Positions 42,447-51,858 of a stretch of DNA of 64,000 nt are shown here, in pieces. The notes below the pieces were generated by a model. The model was given only the letters and a program-made list of their open reading frames with translations. It was not told the DNA's origin and searched no databases. The DNA is from Sphaerochaeta pleomorpha str. Grapes. GTDB lineage: Bacteria > Spirochaetota > Spirochaetia > Sphaerochaetales > Sphaerochaetaceae. The stretch is taken from contig NC_016633.1 of the NCBI RefSeq assembly GCF_000236685.1, forward strand, positions 2,542,001 through 2,606,000. Direction: 5' to 3'. The first letter of the stretch is position 1. The number at the start of each line of letters is the position of its first letter. A program made the position numbers and the translations under genes.

Positions 42447-42473
42447 AACGATTAAATGTATAGGTTAATCGTT
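42447..42473 (+). promoter_or_regulatory. Dyad operator upstream of the LacI-type gene
   Basis: AACGATTAA (42447-42455) and TTAATCGTT (42465-42473) form a perfect 9-bp inverted repeat with a 9-nt spacer, each arm centred on CG as LacI-family half-sites usually are. It lies about 95 bp upstream of the promoter. Confidence 0.55.
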
Positions 42474-42567
42474 TAAATGAGCTTTTATTTTATACTAAAA
42501 AACGCAATAAAATTGATCGAAAAAGTTCTTGTAAAAATCACCTAATTTCTTTCCCTGTCTTTTTTTG

Positions 42568-42596
42568 TTGACAATTCACTAGCCTAGGTTTATGCT
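42568..42596 (+). promoter_or_regulatory. Sigma70 promoter of the polyol regulon
   Basis: TTGACA (42568-42573), 17-nt spacer, TATGCT (42591-42596); transcription would start near 42603. Confidence 0.75.
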
Positions 42597-42648
42597 ATTT
42601 TCAATAGAGTAAACCCTTTAATAATTTTCAGTTTTTATGGAGGGGAAG

Positions 42649-43671
42649 TTGTCAGTCTCAATCAAAGAAGTAGCCAAACTAGCGGGTGTGTCAGTTGCCA
42701 CGGTATCCAATGTTCTTAACAATACCAAGAATGTTCGACCTGAAACAAAAGCAAAAGTCGAGACAGCAGTAAGTCAGCTGAATTACCAGATCAACCCCTT
42801 GGCTAGAAATTTCAGGAAAGGTCAGAGCAAGGTTATTGGTTTTGTGGTTTCGGACCTCTCAAACTACTTTTTCCAAAATGTTGCAATCGGCCTTGAGCGG
42901 AGTCTGTCAGAGTACGGTTATCATGTTGCACTCATGGATTGCAAAGAATCCAAGGCCCTTGAGATTGAAAATGTCAGGAACCTTCTAGCTTCTTCTGTCG
43001 ACGGACTGGTTATCGCAACAACCGGAGAGGACTGTTGTTATCTGCAGCTTATTTTAGAGAACCATGATGTTCCTGTTGTCTTTGTTGACCGTAAACCCTT
43101 TGGCTTTACCAGTGACATGGTACTCTCCACAAATAATGAAGGGGCATACCTCGGAATCAAATACCTGATTAGCAAAGGTCATGAGAAAATCGGGTTTATT
43201 ACCAGTCGTAATGACTCGACAATGAAAGAACGTATTGAAGGCTATCGCCAAGCTTACCAGGAGGCTGGGCTGAAAGTGAATGAGAATTACATCATGACCG
43301 GTAACAATGATATATCGATATCGCAGAATCAACTTCTCCATGGTATTGCCTACACCCAAGCAAAACAATTGATTGAAGCAGGTGAGGTTACCGCTCTGTT
43401 CACGGGAAACAACCTTTCATCGATTGGCGCCTATAATTATCTTCGGGAAGTGAATATCCCGGTGCCTGATAAGATGGCCTTCATGACCTTTGATGATTCC
43501 TTCTGGCTTTCGATGACCACGCCAAGCATTTCGGCGGTAAGACAGGATCCTGACATGATAGGTTCTGTTTCGGGACAGTTAATATATGAACGTATATCAA
43601 ATAAGGTTTCTGAACAACCAAACAGGATTGTGCGTATCCCTACACGTTTGGTCTTACGTTATAGCGTGTAA
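42649..43671 (+). CDS. LacI-family transcriptional regulator of the polyol cluster
   Basis: The start is chosen at TTG 42649, which follows GGAGGGG (42639-42645); the ATG at 42637 sits inside that site. The 340-residue product begins with the LacI HTH and hinge, SIKEVAKLAGVSVATVSNVL (residues 4-23), and a periplasmic-binding-like sensor, e.g. VIGFVVSDLSNYFFQNVAIG and AFMTFDDSFWLSMTTPSISA. The typical hinge QLNYQINPLARNFRKGQS is present. It probably represses the downstream ABC, kinase and dehydrogenase genes until a polyol or derived sugar binds. Confidence 0.92.
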   Translation: MSVSIKEVAKLAGVSVATVSNVLNNTKNVRPETKAKVETAVSQLNYQINPLARNFRKGQSKVIGFVVSDLSNYFFQNVAIGLERSLSEYGYHVALMDCKESKALEIENVRNLLASSVDGLVIATTGEDCCYLQLILENHDVPVVFVDRKPFGFTSDMVLSTNNEGAYLGIKYLISKGHEKIGFITSRNDSTMKERIEGYRQAYQEAGLKVNENYIMTGNNDISISQNQLLHGIAYTQAKQLIEAGEVTALFTGNNLSSIGAYNYLREVNIPVPDKMAFMTFDDSFWLSMTTPSISAVRQDPDMIGSVSGQLIYERISNKVSEQPNRIVRIPTRLVLRYSV

Positions 43672-43737
43672 GAAGAGTGTACAGTCGACTAACATTTTAC
43701 CTAACTATTTTTCTTTAATTTTCAAAAGGAGGAAATT

Positions 43738-45117
43738 ATGAAAAAGTTTGTGAAATTGGTGACAGTGCTTTCTCTGGTATTGTTGATTGGAACATCAGCA
43801 ATTTTCGCCCAAGGGGGAACAGAAGGAACGAAGGCAGCTTCTGGTCCTGTTACCGTTAATGTTGCTTTGGCTAATAACCCCTTATCTCAGGCACTGGCAA
43901 AGTATGCCCAGCAGTCATACAAAGCTGATGGTGTAAACGTCAATATCTCGGTTCTTCCCGAGAATGATTTGCGTCAGAAATTGACGACAGGAGCTGCAAC
44001 AAAGGACAGTACCTACGATATCATTTATATCGGACCGTACGAGGCTCAGACTTGGGCAAAGAACGGATGGTTAGAGAATCTGAAACCATATTTTGACAAG
44101 ATGACCCCAGAGCAGAAACAGTGGTACGATTACGATGATCTTATCAAAGGCATGCTGGATTCTGTTTCCCTTGATGGTATTCCCTATGGTATCCCGTTCT
44201 ATGGAGAGACTTCCTTTCTTATGTACAACAAGGATTTGTTTGCAAAAGCGGGACTAACAATGCCTGAAGAACCGACTTGGGACCAGGTATATGCTTTTGC
44301 CAAGAAAATCAATGATCCTGCCAATGGGATTGTAGGAATGACCATGCGTGGAGCTCCTGGTTGGGGAATGAGCGGAGCACCGTTCACTACGATGATCAAT
44401 GCATTTGGAGCCCAGTTTTATGATATGAATTGGAATGCTACCATTGATACCCCCGCGATGCGTAATGCGTGGATGATGTATAAGAAAATTCTTACCGAAG
44501 CTGGCCAGAAAGACATCCTTAGTTACACCTACAATGAGTGTATAGCCCTCATGTCGAGTGGTAAGTGCGGTATGTATTATGATGCCACATCTCTTGCTCC
44601 TCCTTTGGAAGCTTCTGATAGTGCTGTAAGAGGTCATATCGGGTATGTGATGGCACCCCATGATCAGCTGAAGAAGAACACTGCCTGGTTGTGGAACTGG
44701 ACCATGTGCATAAACCCGAATATTACCGCTGAAAGAAAACAGGCAGCCTTCGATTTTATACTGTGGGCAACCAGCAAGGATTATGTAGCTTTGACACTTA
44801 AAGAGGATCCTTCCTGTGGAACGACTCCCAGTGCAAACCGTTACAGCACGTACAAATTGAGTGCCTATGCAAAGGCTCCGTATGCTGCAATCACATTGAA
44901 GACGCTCCAGAATCTTGATTTTACAAAACCGACACTCAATCCAGCTCCTTATGTTGGTTTACAGTACATGGCTATTCCTGAATTTGCAGATATCGGTACA
45001 GCCATGACTGAATATCTGGCTGACTATGTGGTTAACAAAACCAGCCTTGATGAGGCTATCAGAAAAACTCAGGCTGTATTCGAACAGGCTGCAAAGGATG
45101 GAAATTATAAAAAATGA
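43738..45117 (+). CDS. Polyol ABC transporter substrate-binding protein (SmoE/MtlE-like)
   Basis: The 459-residue protein starts after AAGGAGG and has a signal peptide (MKKFVKLVTVLSLVLLIGTS, cleavage after AIFA). The binding-protein family 1 fold shows IPYGIPFYGETSFLMYNKDL (about residues 147-166), LTMPEEPTWDQVYAFAKKIN and GKCGMYYDATSLAPPLEA. The pattern resembles sorbitol/mannitol binding proteins (SmoE, MtlE), judged by eye. With the dehydrogenases downstream, a pentitol or hexitol ligand is inferred. Confidence 0.9.
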   Translation: MKKFVKLVTVLSLVLLIGTSAIFAQGGTEGTKAASGPVTVNVALANNPLSQALAKYAQQSYKADGVNVNISVLPENDLRQKLTTGAATKDSTYDIIYIGPYEAQTWAKNGWLENLKPYFDKMTPEQKQWYDYDDLIKGMLDSVSLDGIPYGIPFYGETSFLMYNKDLFAKAGLTMPEEPTWDQVYAFAKKINDPANGIVGMTMRGAPGWGMSGAPFTTMINAFGAQFYDMNWNATIDTPAMRNAWMMYKKILTEAGQKDILSYTYNECIALMSSGKCGMYYDATSLAPPLEASDSAVRGHIGYVMAPHDQLKKNTAWLWNWTMCINPNITAERKQAAFDFILWATSKDYVALTLKEDPSCGTTPSANRYSTYKLSAYAKAPYAAITLKTLQNLDFTKPTLNPAPYVGLQYMAIPEFADIGTAMTEYLADYVVNKTSLDEAIRKTQAVFEQAAKDGNYKK

Positions 45118-45154
45118 TAGGTTTTAACCTTTGATAAAGTTCAATCAGTTTTCT

Positions 45155-45178
45155 GTCCGGTGGGTTTCTCCACCGGAC
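45155..45178 (+). terminator. Intercistronic hairpin between binding protein and permease
   Basis: GTCCGGTGG (45155-45163) and CCACCGGAC (45170-45178) form a perfect 9-bp stem in the 128-nt gap, followed by a weak T-containing tail. It can stop 3' decay or cause partial termination, giving more binding protein than permease. Confidence 0.6.
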
Positions 45179-45245
45179 GTATTTGTTCTTTCTTGTCGAG
45201 CTAGGGGCTCTATCGAGGGGGATCTAATCAATCATAGGGATGCAT

Positions 45246-46178
45246 ATGGAAAAGCAAAATTCGATCCAGGCGAAACAGAAAAAAATCCTAGCGACCAATT
45301 TATTCACAAAAAAACGGTCTCGAGAACAAACGGATTACCGTTATTTAATTCCTGGTATAGTGGTTGTTGCTGTGATGACCCAAGTTCCCTTTCTCATCAC
45401 CATAATTTTTTCGTTTATTAAATGGAATCTCTCCCGCCCTGATATTCCGAAAGTGTTTGCAGGATTTTCGAATTACTGGTTTTTTATAAAAAGTAGCGAG
45501 TTTTGGCAAATACTGTGGCAGACCATTGAGATTACCGGGGTTTCATTGGGGCTCTGCACGGTTTTTGGCTTTTTGATGGCTCTTTTACTTGATAATGAGG
45601 TTCCTTTTATCAACATTGCAAGGACCCTGATACTTGGTCCGTTTTTTGTAATGTCAACTGCCAGTGGCGTTATCTGGAAGACTACAATTTTCAATACAAT
45701 TTTCGGTTGGTATGGAATTCTTGCTCAGAAACTCAATTTTACACCGGTTGACTGGATAAGCTACCATCCTGTCGGTGTAATCATTTTATTATTCGTCTGG
45801 CAATGGATGCCCTTTTTTGTCTTGATTCTTTTGGCTGGACTTCAGGGGATTTCGAAAGATTTGATAGATTGTATGCACCTGGATGGGGTCAACTGGCTTC
45901 AAGGGACCTTTTTGATTAAGTTGCCTTTGATTTCGAATCAGGTCCGGGTGGCTATCATGCTTGGGTTAGTCTTCCTGATAAAGGAATTTGGCTTAATCTT
46001 AGTCACTACTAACGGAGGCCCAGGGAAAAGCAGTTATACCTTGCCTTTCTACGTTTACTACCAGACAGTGTATTCAAATCAGGTTGGCCGGGCAGGTGCT
46101 CTTGCGGTGATTACTGTTGCCCTAACTTTGGTTTTGATCAGGATCCTGTACAAACAGATTAAAAAAAGGAGTGTCTGA
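45246..46178 (+). CDS. Sugar/polyol ABC transporter permease 1
   Basis: The 310-residue protein starts at ATG 45246 after AGGGATGC; ATG 45240 is the alternative. It has six TM helices after a basic leader. The EAA loop is around GLQGISKDLIDCMHLDGVNW (about residues 200-219), which contacts the ATPase. It belongs to the MalF-like group and pairs with the next gene, which it overlaps by one base. No ATPase gene is in this cluster, so a shared MsmK-type ATPase elsewhere probably drives it. Confidence 0.9.
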   Translation: MEKQNSIQAKQKKILATNLFTKKRSREQTDYRYLIPGIVVVAVMTQVPFLITIIFSFIKWNLSRPDIPKVFAGFSNYWFFIKSSEFWQILWQTIEITGVSLGLCTVFGFLMALLLDNEVPFINIARTLILGPFFVMSTASGVIWKTTIFNTIFGWYGILAQKLNFTPVDWISYHPVGVIILLFVWQWMPFFVLILLAGLQGISKDLIDCMHLDGVNWLQGTFLIKLPLISNQVRVAIMLGLVFLIKEFGLILVTTNGGPGKSSYTLPFYVYYQTVYSNQVGRAGALAVITVALTLVLIRILYKQIKKRSV

Positions 46179-47050
46179 TGATGAATGAAGCAAGGACTAT
46201 TACACAGATTCAGCGCTCCATGCGCCTTAAGAAAATTATCAAGAAAATATTCTTGGCCCTCATAATCTATAGTATCGCGCTTACGTACTTTTTTCCGATT
46301 CTCTACATGTTTCTCTCTGGTTTTAAGACAGAACAACAGGCAGTAAATCCTTCACTCAGGTTCAGCCCGACGCTTGAAACCTATAGGAAAGTGTTGTCAG
46401 ACCCAACGATGATCCAATATCTGAAGAACTCAGTGTTTCAAGTATTTCTTGGTACCGGAATCAGTCTTCTGTTGGGGATTCCGGTGGCTTTTGCCTTGGT
46501 GTTTGGCAAACTGAAGACAAAGGATAGCGCAGGAAAAATCTACCTCTGGTTTATTACCACCATTTTATTGCCACCTGTAGCTGTGTTGATTCCCCTGTTC
46601 ATCAGTTACCAGAGAATCAACCTGAAAAACAATCCACTGGGCTTGCTGCTTGCTTATGTTGGATTCAATATCCCTTTGGCTGTTTGGTTGGTTCATTCGT
46701 TTTTCAGTGATTTGCCAAAAGATATTTTCGAGGCGGCCCGCATCGACGGATGTACCCGCTGGCAACAGATGGTTTTGATGGCGATTCCTTTGGCTCGTAC
46801 CGGTATCATCAGTGCGGGACTGATTATCGCCGTACAGATTTGGAATGAATTCTTTCTTTCCTTCAATCTGACAGGGAATCCCTCAGCTACGTTACCTGTA
46901 TATATGTCCAGGTTCCGTGAACAGCAAGGATTATTTGTTGCCCAGCTGTCCGCGTCCTCGACCATTTCCATTCTTCCTGCGTTGATTCTCGGTTGGATGA
47001 GTCAGAAGGCTCTGGTAAAAGGTTTGACGATGGGAGCTGTAAAGGAATGA
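46178..47050 (+). CDS. Sugar/polyol ABC transporter permease 2
   Basis: The 290-residue protein starts at ATG 46178, seven nt after AAGGAG. It has six TM helices and the MalG-type EAA motif FEAARIDGCTRWQQMVLMAI (about residues 184-203). The region QIWNEFFLSFNLTGNPSATL and a C-terminal SQKALVKGLTMGAVKE are typical. Its stop overlaps the kinase start (ATGA), so translation is coupled. Confidence 0.9.
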   Translation: MMNEARTITQIQRSMRLKKIIKKIFLALIIYSIALTYFFPILYMFLSGFKTEQQAVNPSLRFSPTLETYRKVLSDPTMIQYLKNSVFQVFLGTGISLLLGIPVAFALVFGKLKTKDSAGKIYLWFITTILLPPVAVLIPLFISYQRINLKNNPLGLLLAYVGFNIPLAVWLVHSFFSDLPKDIFEAARIDGCTRWQQMVLMAIPLARTGIISAGLIIAVQIWNEFFLSFNLTGNPSATLPVYMSRFREQQGLFVAQLSASSTISILPALILGWMSQKALVKGLTMGAVKE

Positions 47051-48546
47051 CTGGTCAGATTCTGGTGTACGACATTGGAACCACCAGCGTTAAGACAATC
47101 TTATTTGGTACCGATGGAAGGGAAACGGAAAGCATTTCCATTCCATATAAGACTTCCTATCGCCAGCAATGTGTCGAACAGGATCCCGAGGATTTTTGGA
47201 AGGCTGCAATTATTGGAACTCAGAATTTATCGGAAATAAGTAAGTCCATGGTCTTGGGAATCGGAATCAGTGGCCATATGAATGGAGCACTCTGCATTGG
47301 TAAACAAGGACAGAGCATTAGGCCTGAACTCATTCATAGCGATACCCGGAGTACCGAGGAATGTAATCTTCTCAGAAAAATCCAGCCTAAAATATACCAG
47401 ATCAATGGAAATCGAGTGGATGAACACTTGTCTTTGCCGAAGATCTATTGGATTTACCGCCATGAAAAAGAGACCTATGAAAGAACGGCCTTTTTTGTTA
47501 ATGCGAAAGATTATGTGAGGACTCAGTTAACTGGAATTGTCGGGGAAACTGATTTCAGCGATGCTTCCCTTTCTTGTTGTTTGGACATGCATACAAGAGA
47601 GTGGGATAGTGATCTGCTGACAAGCTTAGGGCTCGATCCAAACCGTTTCCCAACGCTGAAAAAAAGTACTGAACTTGGTGGTTACCTTACAAAAGAAGCT
47701 TCAGCCTTACTGGGGTTGCAACAGGGTATTCCTGTAGCAATGGGTGCTGGGGATGCTGCCTGTGCAACTAGAGGTGCAGGGATAAAGGATACCGATCGAG
47801 CCTATGCCTGCATTGGCAGCAGTGCCTGGATCAGTACCCTTGGTACACAGATACTTGCTGACAAAGAAATGCGGTTGCAGCATTTTTTTGACCTTGATGG
47901 TTTGCATATCAATGTCTGTGGGACAGTTCAGTGTACAGGTATCGCATTCGACTGGATACTGAAAACCCTTGGGTTGGAACGACAGAAGGTTGAAAGGCAT
48001 CTTAGCAATGCAAGGCCTGGAAGCGAGGGTATTCTATTTGCCCCGTATTTGCTTGGAGATCGATCTCCGTTTTGGGACAGCAAAGCCCGAGGTTCCTTCG
48101 TTGGTCTCTCACTATCCCAGAGTCCCCTGGATATTGCCCAAAGCGTATATGAGGGTGTGTCTTTTGCTTTGAAAAATGTGTTGGATGTCTATGCAGAATT
48201 GGGTTTTACCTATGAATCCCTAACAGTAACAGGAGGTGTGGCCCGTAGTCTTTCTTATGTGCAAATGCTAGCCAATGTCTTGGGAAAAACTTTGAAAACC
48301 CAACAACATCCAACCCAAGGTTCAGGTTTTGGTGCGGCAATCGCTGCAATGGTAGCTGTAGGTTTTTACCATGACCTGGATGAAGCTATCGACCAAATGA
48401 TCGTAAAAGAAAATTGTATTACTCCTGAAAGCTTGAAAGCCAGCCAATATGATGAGCTATATCCAATTTTTAGAAAATTATACAAGAGCGAAAAACCGAT
48501 TAACGATGCACTGTATCGGATTTGGAACAAGGACGGTGACAGATGA
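47047..48546 (+). CDS. FGGY-family carbohydrate kinase (xylulokinase-like)
   Basis: The 499-residue protein starts at ATG 47047, overlapping the permease stop, with AAAGGA upstream. The N-terminal ATPase motif is VYDIGTTSVKTILFGTDG, the substrate region GIGISGHMNGALCI, and the C-terminal FGGY motifs are LLGDRSPFWDSKARGSFVGL and VTGGVARSLSYVQMLANVLG. Overall it resembles xylulokinase or a related ketose kinase. In this locus it would phosphorylate the ketose made by the dehydrogenases. A second, more typical xylulokinase is at 62316-63818. Confidence 0.88.
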   Translation: MTGQILVYDIGTTSVKTILFGTDGRETESISIPYKTSYRQQCVEQDPEDFWKAAIIGTQNLSEISKSMVLGIGISGHMNGALCIGKQGQSIRPELIHSDTRSTEECNLLRKIQPKIYQINGNRVDEHLSLPKIYWIYRHEKETYERTAFFVNAKDYVRTQLTGIVGETDFSDASLSCCLDMHTREWDSDLLTSLGLDPNRFPTLKKSTELGGYLTKEASALLGLQQGIPVAMGAGDAACATRGAGIKDTDRAYACIGSSAWISTLGTQILADKEMRLQHFFDLDGLHINVCGTVQCTGIAFDWILKTLGLERQKVERHLSNARPGSEGILFAPYLLGDRSPFWDSKARGSFVGLSLSQSPLDIAQSVYEGVSFALKNVLDVYAELGFTYESLTVTGGVARSLSYVQMLANVLGKTLKTQQHPTQGSGFGAAIAAMVAVGFYHDLDEAIDQMIVKENCITPESLKASQYDELYPIFRKLYKSEKPINDALYRIWNKDGDR

Positions 48547-49538
48547 GAGCAATAGTGATTGAAAAACCCGGTATGATTTCTGTAAGGGAGGTACCTATTC
48601 CTGTTGTCAACGAAGATGAGGTACTTATAAAAGTAATGTCCAGTGGGATATGCGGAACAGATGTGCATATTTTCCATGGGGAATATCTTGGCTCTTACCC
48701 GATCATCCCAGGTCATGAGTTTAGTGGAATCGTGGAAAAAGTCGGCAAACAGGTAAAACGGATAAAAGTAGGTGACCATGTGGCTGTAGAACCAAATATC
48801 GCCTGCGATAATTGTGAAAACTGCCTTGAAAACCGACAGAATTTTTGTGCTAACTGGCAAGGGGTAGGGGTTTCGATGCCAGGAGGAATGGCTGAATATG
48901 TTAAAGCTCCTGAAAAAGCAGTGTTTTCGATTGGAAAACTGCCCTTTGACGAGGGGGCATTCTGTGAACCCTTGTCCTGTGTTTTGCATGGGATAGAGCA
49001 AGTTCCCCTAAAACTGGGTGATAGGGTTTTGGTACTTGGAGCTGGACCTATAGGGATGTTGCTTGCTCAAACAGCCAAAATTCGTGGAGCTTGCACAATT
49101 ACCCAAGTGGATAAAAATGAAAGCAGACTTGAAATGGCAAAGGCGTATGCAGCTGATGTGGTCTGTAATGATCTCGAATCCCTTAAAGGTCAGGTATTTG
49201 ACGTTGTAATTGAAGCTTCTGGGTCGAAGTATTTGTTGGAAAATAGTGTGCACTATGCCCGGGGTGGTGGCTCAGTTTTGTTTTTTGGCGTACCGAAGAA
49301 CGACCTTATGATCCTTCTGAGCCCTTTTGAAATTTTTTCAAAGAGCCTGAGAATTATGGGGACCTATACGTCTGTAAGAAACTCAATGCAAGCGATTCGT
49401 CTTATGGAAAGTCATCAGATTGATGTTAGGCCTCTTATTAATCCTGTGTTGCCTCTTACCTCTTTTAATCAGGGGGTGCAGTCCTTGGTTGAGGGAAAGG
49501 CAGGGGTTATGAAAGTGATGATCAAACCTCAGCAATAA
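48543..49538 (+). CDS. Zinc-type alcohol dehydrogenase (polyol dehydrogenase-like)
   Basis: The 331-residue MDR enzyme overlaps the kinase stop by four bases. Catalytic zinc ligands are in SSGICGTDVHIFHGEYLG (Cys), IIPGHEFSGIVEKVG (His-Glu) and GAFCEPLSCVLHGIEQ (Glu). The structural zinc cysteines are in CDNCENCLENRQNFCANW. The cofactor motif is RVLVLGAGPIGMLLAQTAKI. Substrate is probably a polyol such as arabinitol; that is inferred from context. Confidence 0.9.
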   Translation: MRAIVIEKPGMISVREVPIPVVNEDEVLIKVMSSGICGTDVHIFHGEYLGSYPIIPGHEFSGIVEKVGKQVKRIKVGDHVAVEPNIACDNCENCLENRQNFCANWQGVGVSMPGGMAEYVKAPEKAVFSIGKLPFDEGAFCEPLSCVLHGIEQVPLKLGDRVLVLGAGPIGMLLAQTAKIRGACTITQVDKNESRLEMAKAYAADVVCNDLESLKGQVFDVVIEASGSKYLLENSVHYARGGGSVLFFGVPKNDLMILLSPFEIFSKSLRIMGTYTSVRNSMQAIRLMESHQIDVRPLINPVLPLTSFNQGVQSLVEGKAGVMKVMIKPQQ

Positions 49539-49587
49539 TTTGTAACATAATACAGGGTATACTAATGAAGGGAATTGGAGGTTCGTT

Positions 49588-50376
49588 ATGGTTGATAAGA
49601 TTCTGGATAGGTTCAGTTTAAAAGGGAAAACCGCATTGGTGACAGGTGGTGGTCAGGGTATTGGACGCGGATATGCTTTTGCGCTGGGAGAAGCCGGGGC
49701 CAAGGTAGCCATTGTTGATATCAATGGAGAAACTGCTGAAGCGACAGCCAAGGACCTGCAAGCAGCGGGGATTGCATCAATGTCCTATGTCTGTGATGTA
49801 ACTAATCCCGATCAGGTGATGGCAATGGTGAAACATATTGTCAAAGAATGGGGGACTTTGACTATAGGGGTTAACAACGCTGGCATGGGAATCTGGAGCG
49901 ATGCAGTAACCATGCCCTATGAGATGTGGAGAAAGACCATGGCTTTAAACATGGATGGGATTTTTCTTTGTGCCAGGGAGGAGGCAAAGTATATGATACG
50001 CGAGGGGTATGGGAAAATTATCAATACTGCTTCGATGAGCGCCCATATATCGAATACCCCACAGAATCAAGTAGCTTACAATGCATCCAAGGCGGGGGTT
50101 CTCCACATGACCAGATCTTTGGCCGCAGAATGGGCTCCCTATGGCGTGAGGGTGAACTCCATCAGTCCCGGATATACAAGGACAGAGCTGGTCGAAAAGC
50201 TGCTTGCAACTCCAGAGGGGAAAAAAATGGAATCAGACTGGTTGCAACTGATTCCCCAAAAAAAGATGGCTACCGTCGAGGATTTGCAAGGCGCTTGCTT
50301 GTACCTTGCCTGCAGGGCTTCGGATTACACAACAGGTAGCGATATTCTCATAGATGGTGGGTATTGCTGTTGGTAG
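49588..50376 (+). CDS. Short-chain dehydrogenase/reductase (polyol/ketose-type)
   Basis: The 262-residue enzyme starts after GGAGG. The nucleotide motif is [20 protein letters not shown], with VNNAGMG and the catalytic tetrad Ser in TASMSAH and Tyr and Lys in [12 protein letters not shown]. The segment [20 protein letters not shown] is standard classical SDR. Its neighbours suggest it reduces a ketose or oxidises a polyol such as arabinitol or xylitol with NAD(P). Confidence 0.9.
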   Translation: MVDKILDRFSLKGKTALVTGGGQGIGRGYAFALGEAGAKVAIVDINGETAEATAKDLQAAGIASMSYVCDVTNPDQVMAMVKHIVKEWGTLTIGVNNAGMGIWSDAVTMPYEMWRKTMALNMDGIFLCAREEAKYMIREGYGKIINTASMSAHISNTPQNQVAYNASKAGVLHMTRSLAAEWAPYGVRVNSISPGYTRTELVEKLLATPEGKKMESDWLQLIPQKKMATVEDLQGACLYLACRASDYTTGSDILIDGGYCCW

Positions 50377-50388
50377 GGTAGTTTTTAA

Positions 50389-50429
50389 AATAGAGCTTTG
50401 CACGTATGACATGGGTAATCTGCTCTATT
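50389..50429 (+). other. Intergenic inverted repeat between SDR and xylitol dehydrogenase genes
   Basis: AATAGAGC (50389-50396) and GCTCTATT (50422-50429) can pair around a 25-nt loop. No T run follows, so it may be a processing or operator site. Confidence 0.3.
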
Positions 50430-50460
50430 AGCCTATATAGGTGCAACAAGGAGCTAGGTA

Positions 50461-51492
50461 ATGAAAGCATTGGTGTTGGAGAAAAAGCAAAGCTTGAGTT
50501 TGCGTGATTTTCCCATTGAAGAAACTGTCGGTCCTGATGAGGTAAGAATTCAGATAAAAGCTTGTGGTATCTGCGGTTCGGATATTCACTATTATACGCA
50601 TGGGGCTATAGGTGACTTTGTAGTGCGCGAACCCATGATTTTAGGCCATGAGGCAGCTGGAGTAATTACTGAGCTCGGCTCAAATGTCGAAGGTTTCAAA
50701 CTTGGCGACCGGGTCTGCATGGAACCAGGGATTCCTGATCTTAAAAGCAAGGAAACGTTACGTGGAAACTATAATATTGATCCAAAAGTAAGATTTTGGG
50801 CAACCCCCCCAATCCAGGGTTGTCTGCGTGAGAGTGTGGTCCATCCTGCAATGTTTTGTATTAAACTGTTAGATAATATGAGTTTTGCTGAAGGGGCCAT
50901 GATGGAACCTTTGGCAATTGGCATGGAAGCTGCCAAGAAGGCTCGAATCGAGCCAGGAGACACTGCACTGGTTGTAGGCTGTGGGACTATTGGAATCATG
51001 GTAGCCCTCAGTGCTTTGGCTGCCGGTTGTTCTACAGTGTTCATCAGTGATGTGAAACAGCCAAAATTAGACATTGCAGCAGGCTATCCGAATCTTATTC
51101 CTATTAATACTATACAAGAGAATCTGGTAAAGGCCATTTCTCAGTATACCGGGGGATATGGGGTCGATCGTATTTTTGAGGCCAGTGGGTATGCTCCTGT
51201 CTATCCGGATTTCTTGCGATGTGCTCGTCCAGGCTGCAAGGTTGTGCTGGTGGGAATTCCAGGAGAGCCTGTATTGATCGATGTGTCTTTCCTGCAAGGC
51301 AGAGGAATCAGTATTGAGACAATATTCCGCTATGTGAATGAATTCGATAAAGCGGTTGCATTGGTAAGTGCAGGAAAGATCGATGTGAAACGACTGATCA
51401 GCAAGTCATTTCCATTCGATAAATCAATTGAAGCATATCAATTTGCAGCCGCAAACCATCCAGATGTGGTGAAAGTGATGATTGAACTGTAA
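50461..51492 (+). CDS. NAD-dependent xylitol dehydrogenase-type MDR enzyme
   Basis: The 343-residue enzyme starts at ATG 50461 eight nt after AAGGAG. It shows the polyol dehydrogenase zinc site [32 protein letters not shown] and [15 protein letters not shown]. The loop [20 protein letters not shown] with [13 protein letters not shown] is characteristic of xylitol and sorbitol dehydrogenases, and the structural-zinc cysteines are reduced, as in many bacterial XDHs. It would oxidise xylitol to xylulose. It is the last gene before a strong terminator. Confidence 0.9.
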   Translation: MKALVLEKKQSLSLRDFPIEETVGPDEVRIQIKACGICGSDIHYYTHGAIGDFVVREPMILGHEAAGVITELGSNVEGFKLGDRVCMEPGIPDLKSKETLRGNYNIDPKVRFWATPPIQGCLRESVVHPAMFCIKLLDNMSFAEGAMMEPLAIGMEAAKKARIEPGDTALVVGCGTIGIMVALSALAAGCSTVFISDVKQPKLDIAAGYPNLIPINTIQENLVKAISQYTGGYGVDRIFEASGYAPVYPDFLRCARPGCKVVLVGIPGEPVLIDVSFLQGRGISIETIFRYVNEFDKAVALVSAGKIDVKRLISKSFPFDKSIEAYQFAAANHPDVVKVMIEL

Positions 51493-51505
51493 AAGAATTT
51501 CCTTT

Positions 51506-51544
51506 AGAGGGGCTTTTAGCTGCCAGCAAGAGCCCTTCTTTTTT
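51506..51544 (+). terminator. Rho-independent terminator of the polyol operon
   Basis: AGAGGGGCT (51506-51514) pairs with AGCCCTTCT (51531-51539, one G-U pair), followed by a T run. Confidence 0.85.
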
Positions 51545-51858
51545 GATACATTTATACCTATATATCACTAAAAGGTATCTTTAGTGAAAGAAAATGCTTG
51601 TTTTCTACTGGTGCATCACATTATCATGGGCAAGTTAGCTCATATGTCACAGCATGTTGGGTGAGTATCGTTTTTTCCCAACGCTTATGAATCTTCCAGT
51701 AGTGTAATTTCTCAGGGGACTCAAGGGAATTGAAAAATTCCTTTGCCCAATAGCATGGTATCTAACTGTGCCTGTTTTAATGAGTAAAGGGGTAACTCAT
51801 AAGCATCATATAGCTTTTTATAGCATACCTATCACACAAAAAAGAGGGTTTAGACACT
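51545..51858. other. Intergenic region upstream of the exopolysaccharide kinase gene
   Basis: Three dyads lie here: TCACTAAA-n7-TTTAGTGA (51565-51587), GGAATT-n4-AATTCC (51726-51741), and ATGAGT-n9-ACTCAT (51780-51800). Such a dense set suggests regulatory leader RNA or multiple operators. No ORF of note. Confidence 0.45.
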
